DNA from: Thermodesulfobacteriota bacterium
GTDB taxonomy: Bacteria > Desulfobacterota > DSM-4660 > Desulfatiglandales > Desulfatiglandaceae
Assembly (NCBI GenBank): GCA_028278625.1
Contig: JANQDY010000130.1
Coordinates: 1-8,206, forward strand
DNA length: 8,206 nt
Reading direction: 5' to 3'
How positions within the stretch are numbered: the first letter of the stretch is position 1; each line of letters starts with the position of its first letter. The translations under genes were made by a program, and so were the position numbers. Below, piece by piece: positions 1 through 6,657 of the stretch. Below the pieces are notes generated by a model. It was not told the origin of the DNA, made no database searches, and worked only from the letters and a program-made list of their open reading frames with translations.

Positions 1-206
1 ACCGACTGGGACTCATTGTGGATGCGGCCCTGTTCCTCATCATCATCATGTCGGGTATCATCGGCGCGGCGGTCCCTCTGGCCTTAAAACGCCTCAACAT
101 AGACCCGGCGCTTGCGGCCGGCCCCTTTGTTACCACTTCAAACGATATCCTGAGCCTTCTCGTTTATCTGGGCCTCACCACCCTTTTTCTCCGCTTGGCT
201 GTTTGA
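1..206 (+). CDS. mgtE: MgtE-family magnesium transporter, C-terminal fragment (5' end outside window)
   Basis: The reading frame is open from position 3 to a TGA at 204-206 and is cut by the left edge, leaving about 67 residues. The peptide holds two hydrophobic segments (one around LFLIIIMSGIIGAAVPLAL, one around LLVYLGLTTLFL) joined by a loop containing DPALAAGPFVTTSND. That loop plus the final helix matches the end of the MgtE transmembrane domain, where the D-P-A-x-A-x-G-P-F-x-T-T-x-x-D motif helps form the Mg2+ pathway. MgtE proteins are homodimeric inner-membrane Mg2+ channels gated by a cytosolic N-terminal/CBS domain, which is not in the window. The 3' end overlaps the convergent uvrC gene by 69 bp. 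Family assignment is fairly safe from the motif; whether the missing part has the usual N and CBS domains cannot be seen. Confidence 0.8.
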   Translation, partial: RLGLIVDAALFLIIIMSGIIGAAVPLALKRLNIDPALAAGPFVTTSNDILSLLVYLGLTTLFLRLAV

Positions 207-2033
207 CAACCCTTCAACGATCTTAACGGCCAGGTTCCGATGAATACCGGGGACCGCGCACAAATCTTCAACTTTCGCCTTCATAATTCTATCGATCCCT
301 TTGAAATGTTTAAGAAGCGCTTTTTTTCTCTTTTCCCCCACGCCTGGGATGTCATTTAGAGCACTCCGGGTCACTCCTTTGGACCGCAGTTTTCGATGAT
401 AAGTCACGGCCCTGCGGTGGGCTTCATCCCGAACCCGCATCAGTAGAAACAAAACCGGATGATCCGGTGCCAGGTGAACGGGGTTTTTTCTGCCGGGAAC
501 ATAGACTTTGTCGTTAACTTCCCCTAAGAATTCGTCGGGCTTTGCCAGGGAAACCACTTCCGGCAGTGAAAACCGATCCTTCTTTTCAACTTGCTCATCC
601 AGAACCCTCTTTACCGCCGAAAGATGACCTTTTCCTCCGTCCACCAGAAGAAGGTCCGGCAGCGGCGAACCACCGGCCAAACGCCGTCTCACCATTTCGG
701 CCATCATCCCGTAATCATCAATGCCATCTATCTGTTTGATGCGATAGTTCAGGTAATGCTTCCGGTCAGGTTCACCATCTTTGAAAGCGGCCACAACGCC
801 CACCGCATTGGCACCGTGCAGATTTGAAATATCAAGCCCTTCAATGGTCCGCGGCACCTTCTTGAGGTTCAAGAGGGATCTTGCCGATTCCAGCAATGCT
901 TCCTTTTTTGACACCCGGTGGCCCGCCAGCAGGTTCCCGGCATTGGCCACGGCGATTTGAACCAGTTTTTTCTTTTCACCCCGTTGGGGCCTATGGATGA
1001 CCACCCTCTTTCCCGCCATCTCCGAAATCCATTCACCCAACGGTTCGCTTTCCGGAACCGGCTCGGAAAGGAGGATGGTACCGGGAATGAAAACCTGTCC
1101 CGAATAATATTGTTTCAGGAATGCCTCCATTACCTCAGACAGATCGGCGTTTTCATCTTCAAAGAGGAAATGCCGGTTCCCCAAAAGGTGTCCCTCCCGC
1201 ACAAACATCACCACCAGTTGAAGGAGGGAATCCCGCTTTGCAATGCCGATAATGTCCTGATCCGCCATTTTTCGGGAGACCACGTGCTGTCGTTCCACGG
1301 TCTTCTGAATGGCCGAAATCCGATCCCTCAGATCAGCGGCCCTTTCAAAATCGAGATGAGACGCCGCCTTTGACATTTCTTTTTTGAGGGTCCCCACCAG
1401 CTCTGTGTTGCGCCCTTCCAGAAAAAGGCGCACCTGTTCAACCATTTCCCCGTAGACCCTTATGGATACATTCCGGGAACAGGGCGCCAGACAACGGTCC
1501 ATCTGATGGTTGATGCAGGGCCTGCTCCGCTGTTTAAGTTTCTGGTTCTTGCACTTTCTGAGTTTGAACACCCTGGAGACCAGTCGTGCGGTGCTGCGCA
1601 CCGCATTGGCCGAGGAAAAAGGCCCGAAATAAAGGGCCCCATCCTTTTTGATGTTGCGCACAATACCGAGACGGGGGTACGGCTCACGAATATCGAGCCT
1701 TAGGCAGGGGTACTGTTTGTCGTCACGAAGAACAATGTTGTACCGGGGCTTCAGTTTCTTGACCAGATCGTTTTCGAGGATGAAGGCTTCCTTTTCAGTA
1801 AGGGTGAGCACAAATTCGAGCCCTTTCGCCCTCTGGAGCATTCGACCGGTTTTCGAATGCTCCCGGTTGTAAGATCTGAAATAGGAAAGGACCCGTTTTG
1901 AAAGATCCTTGGCCTTTCCCACATATATGACCTGGTTTTTCGGACCCAAGAACAGGTACACGCCGGGACCGTGGGGCAGGACCTTTCTCAGGATTACAGG
2001 ATCCAGCCGATATTGCGTACGCTCGTTTTTCAT
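138..2033 (-). CDS. uvrC: UvrC, excinuclease ABC subunit C
   Basis: UvrC makes the 3' and 5' incisions around DNA lesions in nucleotide excision repair, acting with UvrB. With the start at 2033 the protein has 631 residues (E. coli about 610). Visible domains: GIY-YIG nuclease at about 24-47 (PGVYLF, IYVGKAKDLSKR) with the catalytic Glu in FILEND near 87; four cysteines at 161, 173, 181 and 185 (C-x11-C-x7-C-x3-C), matching the known UvrC [4Fe-4S] site; UVR domain for UvrB at about 215-249; RNase H-like endonuclease with Asp401 (GLDISN), Asp465 (LLVDGGKGH) and His539; tandem helix-hairpin-helix at about 557-610. The frame stays open upstream to an ATG at 2097-2099 (653 residues), but the 22 extra residues are encoded mostly by an inverted repeat and lie outside the conserved region, so the inner ATG is preferred. 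Neither start has a clear Shine-Dalgarno. It follows the GNAT gene and is probably co-transcribed. Confidence 0.96.
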   Translation of the reverse strand: MKNERTQYRLDPVILRKVLPHGPGVYLFLGPKNQVIYVGKAKDLSKRVLSYFRSYNREHSKTGRMLQRAKGLEFVLTLTEKEAFILENDLVKKLKPRYNIVLRDDKQYPCLRLDIREPYPRLGIVRNIKKDGALYFGPFSSANAVRSTARLVSRVFKLRKCKNQKLKQRSRPCINHQMDRCLAPCSRNVSIRVYGEMVEQVRLFLEGRNTELVGTLKKEMSKAASHLDFERAADLRDRISAIQKTVERQHVVSRKMADQDIIGIAKRDSLLQLVVMFVREGHLLGNRHFLFEDENADLSEVMEAFLKQYYSGQVFIPGTILLSEPVPESEPLGEWISEMAGKRVVIHRPQRGEKKKLVQIAVANAGNLLAGHRVSKKEALLESARSLLNLKKVPRTIEGLDISNLHGANAVGVVAAFKDGEPDRKHYLNYRIKQIDGIDDYGMMAEMVRRRLAGGSPLPDLLLVDGGKGHLSAVKRVLDEQVEKKDRFSLPEVVSLAKPDEFLGEVNDKVYVPGRKNPVHLAPDHPVLFLLMRVRDEAHRRAVTYHRKLRSKGVTRSALNDIPGVGEKRKKALLKHFKGIDRIMKAKVEDLCAVPGIHRNLAVKIVEGLSNSQAEKKGGEAQINEKAQDIV

Positions 2034-2044
2034 ATTTTTTGGCA

Positions 2045-2090
2045 AGTGTCCGTCCACGAATGAGAAGTCGGCCATTTGTGGGCGGACACT
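2045..2090. repeat. 17-bp inverted repeat (REP/MITE-like hairpin) between GNAT gene and uvrC
   Basis: The arms are AGTGTCCGTCCACGAAT (2045-2061) and ATTTGTGGGCGGACACT (2074-2090), separated by 12 nt. The right arm pairs with the left at 15 of 17 positions by Watson-Crick. The two exceptions are G-U wobbles if the + strand is transcribed and A-C mismatches on the - strand. The outer end coincides with the TAG stop of the GNAT gene (2089-2091). No T-run follows on either strand, so this is not an intrinsic terminator. Compact imperfect palindromes just after a stop codon are typical of REP/BIME or small MITE repeats, but only one copy is in this window, so repeat-family status is inference. Confidence 0.6.
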
Positions 2091-2676
2091 AAAAGTCATC
2101 CCAGTGGGTCTGAAGCCGCTTGGTCATAATGACCAGATTGTGTGGGTTCTCTTCCATGTCCAGCACGTGGTCATCGAGTACGGCCCGTTCCACAAAGCCC
2201 AGTTTCCTAACGCCCTGGATCACGGCCATATCCCTGTCTTCAATAAGTCGCATCACCAGGATTTTCAGTCCGATGGCCACCGCCAGATTGATCAAATCCA
2301 GCAGCATCCAGGTCCCCAACCGCTTTTCCCGCATGCCGGGATCAACGGCTATCCGCACCTTTCCGATGTGCCGTTTGGCCCCGTATTCCTTCATGAGAAG
2401 CACGGCATTGGCAATGACCCTTCCCTCCGTCAGAGCGATGATACTGACAATCCGCCTTCTATCCGGGTTCTTGACCCATCGATCGATCAGGCCGGGATCA
2501 TTCACATCGTGGTTCAGGAACCACAACTCTTCCTTTGGGAACCGCCGGAACATTTCCAAAAGCGCCTCCTGGTCCCCATCCATGAGCGGCCTAAGGGTAA
2601 CACCCGTACCGTCCTTTAAAATCACCTCCTTGGGGTAGTCCTTCAAAACGCTCTGCAGGGTTCGATGTCTTTCCAT
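2089..2676 (-). CDS. GNAT-family N-acetyltransferase
   Basis: The product is 195 residues. A GNAT fold is indicated by the acetyl-CoA-binding motif A at about 107-122 (VRIAVDPGMREKRLGT, a variant of R/Q-x-x-G-x-G/A with Thr at the last position), preceded by beta strands around IVSIIALTEGRVIANAVLLM. A motif-B-like segment at about 150-165 has A-V-x-x-G-V-R-K-L-G-F. The N-terminal line GVTLRPLMDGDQEALLEMF is the usual first strand and helix of this family. The acceptor (protein, amine or antibiotic) cannot be read from the sequence. The ATG at 2674-2676 has a weak AAAGG 10 nt upstream. The gene is divergent from the lipoprotein gene and ends at the inverted repeat; its last 11 bp overlap the longer possible uvrC frame. 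Co-transcription with uvrC is likely, but a shared repair function is not shown. Confidence 0.85.
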   Translation of the reverse strand: MERHRTLQSVLKDYPKEVILKDGTGVTLRPLMDGDQEALLEMFRRFPKEELWFLNHDVNDPGLIDRWVKNPDRRRIVSIIALTEGRVIANAVLLMKEYGAKRHIGKVRIAVDPGMREKRLGTWMLLDLINLAVAIGLKILVMRLIEDRDMAVIQGVRKLGFVERAVLDDHVLDMEENPHNLVIMTKRLQTHWDDF

Positions 2677-2721
2677 ATTTTGCGGACCTTTGTAAGGTTT
2701 TTAAAAGTTGCATTGAAAGAA

Positions 2722-2750
2722 AGGTTAATGATAGAACCTGTGGGAGTCAA
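2722..2750 (-). promoter_or_regulatory. Possible sigma70 promoter for the GNAT-uvrC operon
   Basis: On the - strand, TTGACT (2745-2750, 5 of 6 to the -35 consensus) is followed after 17 nt by TAACCT (2722-2727, only 3 of 6). An overlapping TATCAT (2728-2733) is a better -10 but lacks a well-placed -35. The site lies in the divergent region between the GNAT start and the lipoprotein start, where a promoter is expected. This is a weak prediction. No equally good promoter was seen for the rightward lipoprotein gene. Confidence 0.25.
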
Positions 2751-2760
2751 GATCATTGTT

Positions 2761-2767
2761 AAAGGGG
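2761..2767 (+). promoter_or_regulatory. Shine-Dalgarno supporting a GTG start for the lipoprotein
   Basis: AAAGGGG lies 8 nt before GTG at 2776-2778. It favours this start over upstream in-frame ATGs at 2665 and 2728: the first lies inside the divergent GNAT coding region, and the second has only AAAGG placed too close. Starting at the GTG also gives a textbook lipoprotein signal peptide. Confidence 0.55.
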
Positions 2768-2775
2768 CTTTTTTT

Positions 2776-3792
2776 GTGAAAAACCGCCGTTATGATGCAG
2801 TTTACACCCTTTTATTCGTCTTCATACTCCCGTTTTTTTTGATCATGTTGCCGGGCTGTGCTTCCAAAAAGCGGGTCATGCCGCCCCTCGCCACCGTGGA
2901 AGGTGAAAAACGGCACTTTTCCCAAGGGAGAATCATCGATCTCAAAACCGGAAAGGCCATCTCTTTTCCACGTTTGGTTGAGCAACTGGGGTCGGTGGAC
3001 GTCATTTTTGTCGGGGAGGTCCATGACAATCCCGAACACCACCTCATCCAGGTGCAATTGCTCCAGGCCCTCACGGGCAGGTACCCGCCTCTGGCGGTTG
3101 CCATGGAATTTTTCGATAGGACCCGCCAACCGGCCCTGGACCGGTTCATGGCCGGGGATCTTGATGAGACCGATTTCCTTGCGGCGGTGGATTGGGAGAA
3201 TTCATGGCGGTTCCCTTATCACCTGTACCGGCCCCTTTTGTGGGTCACAAAAGAGAAGGGGAGCGCGCTCTTGGGCATCAATGCGCCAAATCCGCTGGTC
3301 AAAAAGGTTGCCAGAAGCGGCTTAACAAGTCTCAGCCCCGAAGAACGGCAGCAGGTGGCCCGGGAGATAGACCTTAAAAACAAGGACCATCGGGAATATC
3401 TCGAAACCGTATTCGAGCAGCACACCGCGGAAATGGCAGCACACCACGGTCTTAATAATTTTGAATTCTTCTACCAGGCACAATGCGTATGGGACGAGAC
3501 CATGGCGGAGACCATTGCCCATTACCTTGAAACACACGGCGGAAAAATGGTCGTCTTTACCGGAAACGGCCACATCGTCAACCGATTCGGCGTTCCCGAA
3601 CGGGTCCTGCGGCGTGTTGATCTCCGGTTGGCCACTATTTTACTCTATCCCTTGACAGAACGCACAACAATCAATAAAAGACTGGCAGATTACGTGTGGC
3701 TCACCGGTGACGCCAAAACAGCCAGGACCATGAAACGGCCCGCCAAGATGCCGCCTTTAAAAGAGAGTATCCAAGGAAAGATGAGCAAATGA
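2776..3792 (+). CDS. ChaN-like (DUF399, Tiki superfamily) lipoprotein
   Basis: From the GTG start the product is 338 residues. It begins with a lipoprotein signal: basic KNRR, a hydrophobic core, and lipobox LPGC with the lipidated Cys at residue 28. The +2 residue is Ala rather than Asp, which suggests sorting to the outer membrane. The mature part carries two hallmark stretches of the ChaN/DUF399 fold: VGEVHDNPEHH at about 79-89 (E-x-H-D with a following His pair) and FTGNGHIVNRFGVP at about 261-274, plus MEFFDR near 110. The best-studied member, Campylobacter ChaN, is an iron-regulated haem-binding lipoprotein; related Tiki/TraB/erythromycin-esterase folds can be metal-dependent hydrolases. 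Ligand and activity here are unknown. The stop overlaps the hisD start (ATGA), implying translational coupling. The frame is open upstream to 2665, but that part would disrupt the signal peptide. Confidence 0.82.
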   Translation: MKNRRYDAVYTLLFVFILPFFLIMLPGCASKKRVMPPLATVEGEKRHFSQGRIIDLKTGKAISFPRLVEQLGSVDVIFVGEVHDNPEHHLIQVQLLQALTGRYPPLAVAMEFFDRTRQPALDRFMAGDLDETDFLAAVDWENSWRFPYHLYRPLLWVTKEKGSALLGINAPNPLVKKVARSGLTSLSPEERQQVAREIDLKNKDHREYLETVFEQHTAEMAAHHGLNNFEFFYQAQCVWDETMAETIAHYLETHGGKMVVFTGNGHIVNRFGVPERVLRRVDLRLATILLYPLTERTTINKRLADYVWLTGDAKTARTMKRPAKMPPLKESIQGKMSK

Positions 3793-5081
3793 AAATGATA
3801 CCCGAAATGATTGATGCGCTCACGCCCGAGCGGCGGAAAGGCATCATGGAAAGATCCATGGAGGACATATCGGAGGTTTTCGAGGGTGTCCGCGGAATTG
3901 TAAACGATATCAAGGAAAACGGGGATGCGGTAACCCTTGCCCATTATCGAAAACATAAGGAAGACATTGAACCGTCCGATCTGGAAGCCACTGAAGCGGA
4001 AATCGCTGCTGCTTATGATCTATTGGACCCCAAGGTGGTGGACTGTCTCAAAACCGCTGCCCAGAACATCATCAAGTTTCATACGGCCCAGAAAGAGCGG
4101 GAAATGTGGTCCATCGAAGTCTCCGAAGGGATTCTGGCGGGCAGGATCACGCGACCCATGGATATCGTGGGATGCTACATTCCGGGCGGGAGCGCCGTCT
4201 ACCCCAGCTCCATTCTCATGACGGTACTCCCGGCCAAAGTGGCGGGCGTGGAAACAATCGTGGCCGTCACCCCCCCGGGAAAAGGGATGACCGCCAACCC
4301 CGCCACCCTGGTGGCTGCCGACATTGCCGGCTGCGACCGCATCTTCAAGGTGGGCGGCCCCTGGGGCGTTGCCGGACTGGCTTACGGCACCCGGACCATG
4401 CCCCGTGTGGACAAGATCGTGGGACCCGGGAACAAATACGTCACCGCCGCCAAGATGCTGGTTTACGGACAGGTGGATATCGATTCGCCGGCTGGACCCA
4501 GTGAGTCCCTCATCCTCGCCGATGACAGCGGCAATCCCGAGTGGATCGCCATCGACTTTTTAAGCCAGGTGGAACATGATCCCGACTCCGCCGCGGTGCT
4601 GGTAACCCCATCACGGGAACTGGCGAAGGAAGTCTGTGGGATCATCAACCGCGAATTTGAGAAACTGCCGCGCAAGGAGATCTTTGAATCCTCACTGGTA
4701 AAGCATTCCTGCGTGCTCATTTCAAAAGATATGGATGAAGCCATAGCGTTCACCAACGAGTACGCCACGGAACACCTTCAGATTCTGACCAGGGACCCGT
4801 TCATTACCCTCAACAGAATCAAACACGCCGGTTCCATCTTCATGGGGCCCTATGCCCCTGTGCCGGTGGGGGATTATGCCTCCGGGACCAATCATGTACT
4901 CCCGACGGGACAGTGCGCCCGCATGTTTTCAGGGCTTTCCGTGGATGATTTCATCAAAAAGCCCACTTTTCAGTATTTGAGCAAAGAAGGTCTTGCCGGT
5001 TTGAAGGATACGGTGATCACCCTCGCTGAAGCAGAGGGTCTTCCCATTCACGCCGAAGCGGTAAGGGTCCGGTTTTCATAA
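3789..5081 (+). CDS. hisD: Histidinol dehydrogenase HisD
   Basis: HisD catalyses the last two steps of histidine biosynthesis, oxidising L-histidinol to L-histidine with two NAD+. The 430 residues match the family length (E. coli 434). Diagnostic features all appear intact: YIPGGSAVYPSS at 130-141, GPGNKYVTAAK at 212-222, SPAGPSES at 233-240, zinc and substrate residues Gln260 and His263 (SQVEHDPDS), catalytic Glu328-His329 (ATEHLQ), Asp362 and His369 (GDYASGTNHVLPT), and His421 (PIHAEAVRVR). These support a true dehydrogenase rather than a decayed paralogue. HisD relatives acting on sulfonated diols exist, but the C-terminal pattern here fits HisD. No other his gene is present, so the gene is an orphan in the window. 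The ATG overlaps the lipoprotein stop, with AAGGAAAG at about 3773-3780 as ribosome binding site. The next gene starts 59 bp later with no terminator between. Confidence 0.95.
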   Translation: MKMIPEMIDALTPERRKGIMERSMEDISEVFEGVRGIVNDIKENGDAVTLAHYRKHKEDIEPSDLEATEAEIAAAYDLLDPKVVDCLKTAAQNIIKFHTAQKEREMWSIEVSEGILAGRITRPMDIVGCYIPGGSAVYPSSILMTVLPAKVAGVETIVAVTPPGKGMTANPATLVAADIAGCDRIFKVGGPWGVAGLAYGTRTMPRVDKIVGPGNKYVTAAKMLVYGQVDIDSPAGPSESLILADDSGNPEWIAIDFLSQVEHDPDSAAVLVTPSRELAKEVCGIINREFEKLPRKEIFESSLVKHSCVLISKDMDEAIAFTNEYATEHLQILTRDPFITLNRIKHAGSIFMGPYAPVPVGDYASGTNHVLPTGQCARMFSGLSVDDFIKKPTFQYLSKEGLAGLKDTVITLAEAEGLPIHAEAVRVRFS

Positions 5082-5127
5082 GGACAACCTTAATTGAAAA
5101 AAAGGGTCAAAAAATCCCACTTTAATT

Positions 5128-5134
5128 GAGGAGG
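5128..5134 (+). promoter_or_regulatory. Strong Shine-Dalgarno of the gcvH-like gene
   Basis: GAGGAGG sits 6 nt before the ATG at 5141. It sets the start there rather than at the in-frame TTG at 5126, which overlaps the Shine-Dalgarno itself. It is the best ribosome binding site in the window and suggests high expression of the carrier protein. Confidence 0.8.
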
Positions 5135-5140
5135 AAAGAA

Positions 5141-5587
5141 ATGGCTGAAATCAATGGATACAATATGCCGGATGAGCTTTACTATCACGAAGAGCACAGC
5201 TGGGCCAAACTGGATGGCACCAAGGTCACAGTCGGCATGAACGACCTGTTTCAAAAAGAAGCCGGTGACATCGTCTTCGTAGACCTTCCCGAAGAAGAAG
5301 ACGACGTGGAACAGGGAGAAACCTGCGGAAAGATCCAATCCAGGAAATGGATCGGAAAGCTGGTTGCCCCGGTTTCCGGTGAAATCGTCGAGATCAATGA
5401 AGACCTGGAGGACGACACGTCCCTGATCAATTCAGACCCCTACGGTGAAGGGTGGATTCTGGTGATAGAAGCCGATGACGAAGATGAGCTGAAAGAGGAG
5501 CTTGAAAACCTGATTCACGGGGATGCGGTTGCGGACTTTGTTGAAGCGGAAGTCAAGAAATCGGAAGAGGAAAAAGCAAAGGCATAG
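5141..5587 (+). CDS. gcvH: GcvH-like lipoyl carrier protein (divergent H-protein)
   Basis: The product has 148 residues; typical glycine-cleavage H-proteins have about 125-130. The fold signature is clear: YYHEEHSWAKLDG at about 14-26, VGMNDLFQKEAGDIVFVDLPE at 31-51, APVSGEIVEINEDLED at 76-91 and NSDPYGEGWILVIEA at 97-111. Lys69 aligns with the lipoylated lysine, but the usual E-S-x-K-x-x-S reads Q-S-R-K-W-I-G, so the residues flanking the lysine differ. After the H-domain there is a highly charged tail (about 111-148, rich in Glu, Asp and Lys), longer than usual. The gene lies directly before a lipoate ligase and a radical SAM gene, with no gcvP or gcvT nearby. It is therefore either a glycine-cleavage H-protein encoded apart from its partners or a carrier for another lipoyl-dependent process, like the LbpA-type proteins of sulfur metabolism. 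The H-domain is certain; the role is inference. Confidence 0.88.
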   Translation: MAEINGYNMPDELYYHEEHSWAKLDGTKVTVGMNDLFQKEAGDIVFVDLPEEEDDVEQGETCGKIQSRKWIGKLVAPVSGEIVEINEDLEDDTSLINSDPYGEGWILVIEADDEDELKEELENLIHGDAVADFVEAEVKKSEEEKAKA

Positions 5588-5589
5588 GC

Positions 5590-6657
5590 ATGAACACCCG
5601 TTGGCGCCTTTTTAAGAACCTCGAAACCCCTCTTACCACGGCCCAAGGGCTGGCGGTGGACGACACCCTCCCCTGTTCCGTGGGACAGCATCAATCGCCC
5701 CCCATCCTCCACCTGTACGCCTTTGTTCCGTCCGCCATCGTGGGAAAATATCAGGATCTGGAGGCGGCCCTGCGTCTGGACCGGTGCCGTGCCCGGGGCA
5801 TCGAAGTCAACCGCAGGAGCACCGGCGGGGGCACCGTCATCATGGGGCCTGAAATCGTCTCTTTGGGCCTCGGCATCAACGTGGATTATCCGGGACTCAA
5901 AAAAGGCGTGGGGGGTGTCTTTGAATCCCTGAGCCGGGTGCTCATCAAGGCCATGGCCGCCTTTGGAATCGACGCCTATTTTCAACCCAAGAATGACCTG
6001 GAAGTCTCCGGAAAGAAGATCGCGGGCCTTTCAGCCGCGGCTGAAGCGGGCAATACGCTCCTCTTTCATACCAGCCTTCTGGTGGATTTCGATGTGGAAC
6101 TGATGACCGATATCATGAATACGCCGGTCATCAAATTCCAGGACAAGGGGTATAACTGTTTCAGCCAGCGCATGACCACCGTTCGCCTCGAAACGGGCCG
6201 AAAGGTGTCGGTGCCGGAAACCATTTCGGCCATAAAAGGGGCCTTTGAAGATGAATTTCAAATGACATTCGAGGAAGACAGCCCCGATGCCTGGGAACAG
6301 CAGACCATCCAGGATTTTATCGACAACCGGTACACCCAGGAAGACTGGATCTTCTCCCACAAACACCCAAGGACCCGAATGGGCGTGGGCCAGTTGAAAA
6401 CCCGGGGCGGGCTCCTGGAAATATATCTCTCCCTGTCCGGGGCCTCCATCGAAAGCATTCTCATTACCGGGGATTTCTTTTCCACCACCGCCGATATTCA
6501 TAAGATCGAAAATGCGCTCAAATGGACCAGCGCCCGCAAGGAACGCATAGAAGAGAACATCGACGCCGTATGGCACGATGACATGATTTACGGCATCGAC
6601 GTATCCACCCTCACGAAAGCGGTCCTCCTGGCCAAGGAAAACCAGGTGAGGCTCTGA
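5590..6657 (+). CDS. lplA: Lipoate-protein ligase A family protein with C-terminal accessory domain
   Basis: Expected reaction: ATP-dependent activation of lipoate or octanoate to the acyl-AMP and transfer to a carrier lysine, here probably the adjacent H-protein. In 355 residues, the catalytic BPL_LplA_LipB domain shows RRSTGGGTV at 75-83 (lipoyl-AMP loop) and KNDLEVSGKKIAG at 134-146, with Lys143 aligned to the catalytic lysine of E. coli LplA. LLFHTSLLVDFD at 157-168 matches the family's next strand. Residues about 245-330 (from QEDWIFSHKHP, then MGVGQLKTRGGLLEIYLSL and ITGDFF) look like the LplB-type accessory domain needed for activation, so both parts are in one chain. The usual H-D after the GGG loop (VYHDLGN in classic LplA) is replaced by IMGPEI. 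The start is 2 nt after the gcvH stop; the stop overlaps the next start by 1 nt. An octanoyltransferase cannot be excluded, but the accessory domain favours a ligase. Confidence 0.85.
   Translation: MNTRWRLFKNLETPLTTAQGLAVDDTLPCSVGQHQSPPILHLYAFVPSAIVGKYQDLEAALRLDRCRARGIEVNRRSTGGGTVIMGPEIVSLGLGINVDYPGLKKGVGGVFESLSRVLIKAMAAFGIDAYFQPKNDLEVSGKKIAGLSAAAEAGNTLLFHTSLLVDFDVELMTDIMNTPVIKFQDKGYNCFSQRMTTVRLETGRKVSVPETISAIKGAFEDEFQMTFEEDSPDAWEQQTIQDFIDNRYTQEDWIFSHKHPRTRMGVGQLKTRGGLLEIYLSLSGASIESILITGDFFSTTADIHKIENALKWTSARKERIEENIDAVWHDDMIYGIDVSTLTKAVLLAKENQVRL

Noticed and set aside
2045..2090. Inverted repeat considered as a Rho-independent terminator of the GNAT gene
   Set aside because: No run of T follows the stem on either strand.
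1909..2619. Long open frame (236 codons) on the + strand opposite uvrC and the GNAT gene
   Set aside because: It is fully antisense to two well-supported genes, has a low-complexity His/Pro-rich product without recognisable domains, and lacks a convincing ribosome binding site.
2665..2775. Upstream in-frame extension of the lipoprotein gene to ATG 2665 or ATG 2728
   Set aside because: The extension would put up to 37 residues before the signal peptide. The first ATG lies inside the divergent GNAT gene, while GTG 2776 has a well-spaced AAAGGGG.
5079..5129. Small stem TAAGG-ACAA-CCTTA at the hisD stop and a TTAATTGA direct repeat (5091-5098, 5122-5129) as terminator or operator
   Set aside because: The stem has only 5 weak pairs with no T-run, and the 8-bp AT-rich repeat can arise by chance; no riboswitch-like structure was recognised in the 59-bp gap.
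5126..5140. TTG at 5126 as start of the gcvH-like gene
   Set aside because: It overlaps the strong Shine-Dalgarno that serves ATG 5141, and the H-protein family begins near the ATG.
5141..5587. Assignment to a glycine cleavage operon, or to a SirTM/macrodomain lipoyl ADP-ribosylation operon
   Set aside because: No gcvP, gcvT, macrodomain or sirtuin gene lies in the window; the neighbours are only a ligase and a radical SAM enzyme.
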